DNA of 8,960 nt from contig JAAWCR010000099.1 in the NCBI GenBank assembly GCA_022793355.1, positions 1-8,960 on the forward strand, given 5' to 3'. Under the pieces are notes generated by a model. That model was not told where the DNA came from. It made no database searches and saw only the letters and a list, made by a program, of their open reading frames with translations. The translations under genes were made by a program, and so were the position numbers. Shown here in pieces: positions 6,464 to 8,960 of the stretch; within the stretch, counting starts at the first letter, position 1; each line of letters starts with the position of its first letter. This DNA is from Lawsonibacter sp. (GTDB taxonomy: Bacteria; Bacillota; Clostridia; Oscillospirales; Oscillospiraceae).

Positions 6464-6530
6464 TACACTATTACCCACCGGGCGGCGCCGGGCATACAAC
6501 ACGTTTGGAAAGAAATGGGCGACGGATTTT

Positions 6531-6614
6531 AGAACCTGCATTCACAACCCCAAACGCCGTCTGACCGGGCCCCGCCCCGGCTGTTTGACGTTTTTGGCTC
6601 GGAATGCAGGTTTT
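6531..6614 (+). promoter_or_regulatory. Folded 5' leader upstream of the degV-family gene
   Basis: An 11-bp perfect outer stem, AACCTGCATTC (6533-6543) with GAATGCAGGTT (6602-6612), extends to 13 bp with one G-U pair. It encloses inner helices CCAAA/TTTGG (6550-6554, 6593-6597), CGTC/GACG (6558-6561, 6587-6590) and CCGGG/CCCGG (6565-6569, 6576-6580). The outer stem ends in a T-run (6611-6615), directly before the AAGGAG site at 6616-6621. This could be an attenuator or a ribosome-access switch. I do not recognise it as a known riboswitch class. Confidence 0.5.
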
Positions 6615-6627
6615 TAAGGAGAGAACT

Positions 6628-7521
6628 ATGAAATTCCATATTGTCAGCGACAGCTCCTGCGATTTGGGCCGCGAACGGGCGGAACAGCTCGGCATCACTA
6701 TGGTTTCCTTTTACGTGGCCATTGGGGACGAGACCTATTACCGGGAGGAGCGAGACATTTCCACCCGGGAATTTTACCGGCGCATGGCGGACGCGCCCGG
6801 CGTTTTCCCCAAAACCTCCATGCCCACCGTGGAGGACTATCTGGAGGCCTTTCGCCCTTCGGCGGCCCAAGGCGTTCCCATTTTGTGCATCTGCCTCAAC
6901 GCCGCGTTCAGCGGCTCCTGCCAGTCGGCGCGAAATGCGGCGGAGGAACTGCGGGAGGAGTATCCGGGAGCCAGAATTCAGGTGCTGGATTCCACCCTGG
7001 CCACTGTGCTCCAGGGGCTGTTTGTGGAGGAGGCCGCCGCCCTTCGGGACGAGGGTCTCACCTTGGAGGAGGCGGTGGAGCGGCTGCGTCCCCTGCCGGA
7101 AACCGGCCGCATCTTCTTCACCACCAGTGACCTGGAGTATCTGCGCCACGGCGGACGAATCGGCCGGGCGGCCGCAGCCACCGGTACGCTGCTGAAGGTC
7201 AAGCCGCTGATCGGCTACAAGGATGCCGGCCTCATCTCCGACGGTATTGCCCAGGGGCGAAAAAAATCCCTGGCTAAGGTGCGGGAGCTGTTTCTCCGCC
7301 ATCTCAAGCGGGAGGGCATTGAGGTGAGCCGCTTCCGCCTGGCCACCGGCTTCGGCCTGGACCGAGAGGAACACTGCGCTTTCTCCCAGGCGGTCTATGA
7401 GGATCTGCTGTCTCTGGGTTTTGATCGCCCGGATGTAAAGCACCCCTATCAGATTGGGGTGACCATCGGCGTACACACCGGCCCCACCCCCATCGGCGTT
7501 GGACTGCTCCGCCGGGCATAG
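6628..7521 (+). CDS. DegV-family fatty-acid-binding protein (FakB-like)
   Basis: DegV/FakB proteins bind a fatty acid in the cytosol. With a FakA kinase they present it for phosphorylation to acyl-phosphate, feeding phospholipid synthesis. The 297 residues match family length. Visible marks: the N-terminal strand and loop FHIVSDSSCD (3-12), PKTSMPTVEDY (61-71) with the conserved Thr-Ser, AAFSGSCQSA (92-101), LEYLRHGGRIGR (169-180) followed by LLKVKPLI, and the C-terminal IGVHTGPTPIGVG (280-292) with the conserved His283 near the acyl carboxylate. I chose the ATG at 6628: AAGGAG (6616-6621) lies 6 nt upstream and the family starts here. An ATG at 6604 lies inside the leader stem and has no ribosome site. 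No FakA kinase gene is in the window. The gene appears monocistronic, with its own promoter and terminator. Which fatty acid it binds is not readable. Confidence 0.93.
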   Translation: MKFHIVSDSSCDLGRERAEQLGITMVSFYVAIGDETYYREERDISTREFYRRMADAPGVFPKTSMPTVEDYLEAFRPSAAQGVPILCICLNAAFSGSCQSARNAAEELREEYPGARIQVLDSTLATVLQGLFVEEAAALRDEGLTLEEAVERLRPLPETGRIFFTTSDLEYLRHGGRIGRAAAATGTLLKVKPLIGYKDAGLISDGIAQGRKKSLAKVRELFLRHLKREGIEVSRFRLATGFGLDREEHCAFSQAVYEDLLSLGFDRPDVKHPYQIGVTIGVHTGPTPIGVGLLRRA

Positions 7522-7534
7522 AACAGTGCGGTCG

Positions 7535-7577
7535 CGCTCCCCGACCCTATCAAACGGTCGGGGGGCGTAACATTTTG
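7535..7577 (+). terminator. Terminator after the degV-family gene
   Basis: A 12-bp stem, CGCTCCCCGACC (7535-7546) with GGTCGGGGGGCG (7556-7567), closes a 9-nt loop. One pair is U-G in plus-strand RNA and would be A-C in minus-strand RNA, which assigns the fold to plus. The following TAACATTTT is only moderately U-rich. It begins 13 nt after the stop. Confidence 0.75.
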
Positions 7578-7603
7578 TAGCAAAATTGTAACCAATTTGC
7601 CAC

Positions 7604-7631
7604 TTGAATTTTTAATGAAACGTGCTATTCT
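7604..7631 (+). promoter_or_regulatory. Probable promoter of the SGNH hydrolase-lipoprotein pair
   Basis: TTGAAT (7604-7609) and TATTCT (7626-7631) are 16 nt apart, and TG one base before the -10 gives an extended -10 (TGCTATTCT). A start near 7638 leaves a leader of about 68 nt. The match is moderate but nothing better lies in this gap. Confidence 0.55.
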
Positions 7632-7705
7632 AAAAAGGTAGGCTTTCGACATGCTTTGACCGGAAAACGCCTCGCGTGCGCAAACCGGTTCGGAGGTGAT
7701 TTTTT

Positions 7706-8665
7706 ATGTCCGTCAGCTATCAAGGCCGGCGCACGGACCCGTCTCAGCGGGGCCGGATACTCTGGTTGCTTACCGTCGCGGCGCTGCTGGCCCTGGCTGC
7801 GGCAGCTGTCTTTTTCTGCCGGAAGCTGGAGCAGAATCCCCAGGTTCCCGCTGTCTCTAGCAGCGGGATCGCAAGCCAGGAGCCCTCTGTGATAGAGAAC
7901 CGGCCGGATGTATCCAACGTGGCTGTTGAGAACCCCTCGCCGCCTTACGACTTCTCCCAGCCCGTTCCCCAAAGCGAAGCGGTGGATAACCGCTACTTTG
8001 AGGACGCCGCCTTTGTGGGCGACTCCCGCACCGACGGTTTTATGCTCTACAGCGGCGTCGGAACCGGCGAAAACCTCAGCTCCAACGGCCTGTCTATTTT
8101 CAGGCTGGCCGAACGGAAGGCGCTGACCATAGACGGAGAAAAATATACCCTGCTGGAGGCCCTGGCCTTGAAGGAATACGGCAAGGTCTATATCTCCCTG
8201 GGCATCAACGAGTTGGGCTATAACAATGACAAGGGCTACTATAAAAACTACTGCGCCGCCATCGACGAGATCCGCAGGCTTCAGCCCAAGGCGGTCATCT
8301 ACATCCAGGGCCTGATTCCCGTGAACGAGGAACAGGCCGAGGCCTCCACCGGCCACGACTATCTGAAAAACGACCACCTCCGGGTCTACAACGATCTGAT
8401 GCGCCAAATCGCGGAGGAAAAACAGGTGGCCTTTCTGGACCTCTACAGCGAATTTGCGGACGAAAACGGCTCTTTGCCCAAGGAGGCCAGCCGAGACGGC
8501 ATCCATCTCGTAAAGGAGTCCTGCCAGCGCTGGCTGGACTATCTTAAAACGCACACGGCGGACTTTGACGCCCTCTATCCCGATGGTCCGCCCATGCCGG
8601 AACCGGCGGATCCCGCGCCGGTCGAACCGGATACAACAACCGCTGATGGGAGTGAACGAGGTTGA
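7706..8665 (+). CDS. Membrane-anchored SGNH/GDSL-type hydrolase
   Basis: A predicted esterase or deacylase facing outside the cell, held by one N-terminal membrane segment (residues ~18-38, after a basic QRGR start). A Ser/Pro-rich linker runs to ~residue 98. The SGNH domain spans ~100-285: block I FVGDSRTDG with nucleophile Ser107, block III SLGINELGY with Asn168, and block V SRDGIHLVKES with Asp264 and His267. A proline- and acid-rich tail follows (~291-319). Family members remove or transfer acyl groups on polysaccharides or lipids, but the substrate is not readable here. The ATG at 7706 has a strong GGAGGTGA site (7692-7699). Its TGA overlaps the TTG start of the next gene, so the two are probably translationally coupled. 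The tail could alternatively serve wall spanning. Confidence 0.87.
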   Translation: MSVSYQGRRTDPSQRGRILWLLTVAALLALAAAAVFFCRKLEQNPQVPAVSSSGIASQEPSVIENRPDVSNVAVENPSPPYDFSQPVPQSEAVDNRYFEDAAFVGDSRTDGFMLYSGVGTGENLSSNGLSIFRLAERKALTIDGEKYTLLEALALKEYGKVYISLGINELGYNNDKGYYKNYCAAIDEIRRLQPKAVIYIQGLIPVNEEQAEASTGHDYLKNDHLRVYNDLMRQIAEEKQVAFLDLYSEFADENGSLPKEASRDGIHLVKESCQRWLDYLKTHTADFDALYPDGPPMPEPADPAPVEPDTTTADGSERG

Positions 8666-8960
8666 AAAAATTTTTGACAATTGTGCTGGCCTTGGCACTG
8701 ACCCTGGGCCTTGCCGCCTGCGGCGGAACGAACGACGCGCCCCCGCTCTATGCGGCTTACCACGTGGAGAAGATGGTGGAGGCCGGCGCGTTTTCCGAGA
8801 CGCTGGAGGAGCTGGACGCCGATACCGCCTTCTCCCTCTATCGGTTGGCGGACTGCGGCCTGGTACGGGAGGATCTAAAGGAATGCACTGCCCTGCGCTC
8901 CGCCGGGGCAACCTGTGAGGAGGGCGCTGTGCTGGTGTTTTCCGACGCGGACAAAGCTAA
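8662..8960 (+). CDS. DUF4358-like lipoprotein, N-terminal part (3' end outside window)
   Basis: A frame open from TTG 8662 to the window edge encodes 99 complete codons. The first residues form a lipoprotein signal: MKKFLTIVLALALTLG, then the lipobox LAAC with Cys20, where lipid attachment and cleavage are expected. The mature part contains HVEKMVEAGAFSETLEELD and TAFSLYRLADCGL, resembling DUF4358 lipoproteins of Clostridia, whose function is unknown. The start is TTG because it directly precedes the basic KK of the signal peptide and overlaps the upstream TGA as TTGA. GGGAG (8648-8652) lies 9 nt before it. Coupling with the SGNH hydrolase suggests both act at the outer face of the membrane. 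The family assignment is from memory of the sequence pattern and could be wrong; the lipoprotein call is firm. Confidence 0.8.
   Translation, partial: MKKFLTIVLALALTLGLAACGGTNDAPPLYAAYHVEKMVEAGAFSETLEELDADTAFSLYRLADCGLVREDLKECTALRSAGATCEEGAVLVFSDADKA

Noticed and set aside
6533..6612. The 11-bp inverted repeat read as ends of a small insertion element
   Set aside because: No flanking target duplication is evident, and the nested inner helices and placement before a ribosome site fit an RNA leader better. A second genomic copy would reopen this.
6529..7476. 315-codon minus-strand open frame opposite the degV-family gene
   Set aside because: Antisense shadow of a clear DegV protein; it also crosses the folded leader.
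7625..8911. 428-codon minus-strand open frame opposite the SGNH hydrolase
   Set aside because: It lies across two well-supported plus-strand genes and the gap before them. It has no motif, and such frames are expected in GC-rich coding DNA.

Overview
The window reads as a chromosomal segment from a GC-rich Firmicute of the Clostridia. An Oscillospiraceae-type gut anaerobe is my best guess, from gene content and style rather than a database match. The pointers are strong GGAGG-type ribosome binding sites, use of TTG starts, an S-layer-homology (SLH) exported protein, a DegV fatty-acid-binding protein, and a DUF4358-like lipoprotein behind an SGNH hydrolase. Most of the window is ordinary housekeeping and cell-envelope DNA. 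I see no CRISPR array, tRNA, rRNA, phage, intact transposon or defence system.

Layout. (1) 1-941, plus: the C-terminal part of the membrane protease FtsH, ending in a perfect 17-bp stem terminator. (2) 1064-2836, minus: the rpsB-tsf operon (ribosomal protein S2, then EF-Ts), convergent with ftsH. It has a sigma-A-type promoter at 2949-2977 and a large RNA hairpin between the two genes. (3) 3048-4238, minus, and 4368-4919, plus: a MalY/PatB-family PLP lyase and an XRE-cupin regulator, divergent across a short AT-rich control region that holds a promoter and an inverted repeat. (4) 5035-6144, plus: an exported SLH protein behind what looks like an ECF-sigma promoter, followed by a terminator hairpin. 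(5) About 6244-6414, minus: an AT-richer fragment resembling the coiled-coil C-terminal part of a large serine recombinase, the only trace of mobile DNA. (6) 6628-7521, plus: a DegV/FakB-family protein with a strong promoter and a long folded leader. (7) 7706-8960, plus: a membrane-anchored SGNH/GDSL hydrolase overlapping a lipoprotein gene that runs off the window.

How the genes work together: rpsB-tsf is the classic translation operon. The lyase and XRE-cupin pair looks like a self-contained enzyme-plus-regulator module, possibly tied to sulfur amino acids. The SLH protein, SGNH hydrolase and lipoprotein all act outside the cytoplasmic membrane. The points most worth a second look are the folded degV leader, the strand-biased rpsB-tsf hairpin, the ECF-type promoter with no sigma gene nearby, and the recombinase remnant abutting a terminator. 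None of these amounts to a clearly new system.
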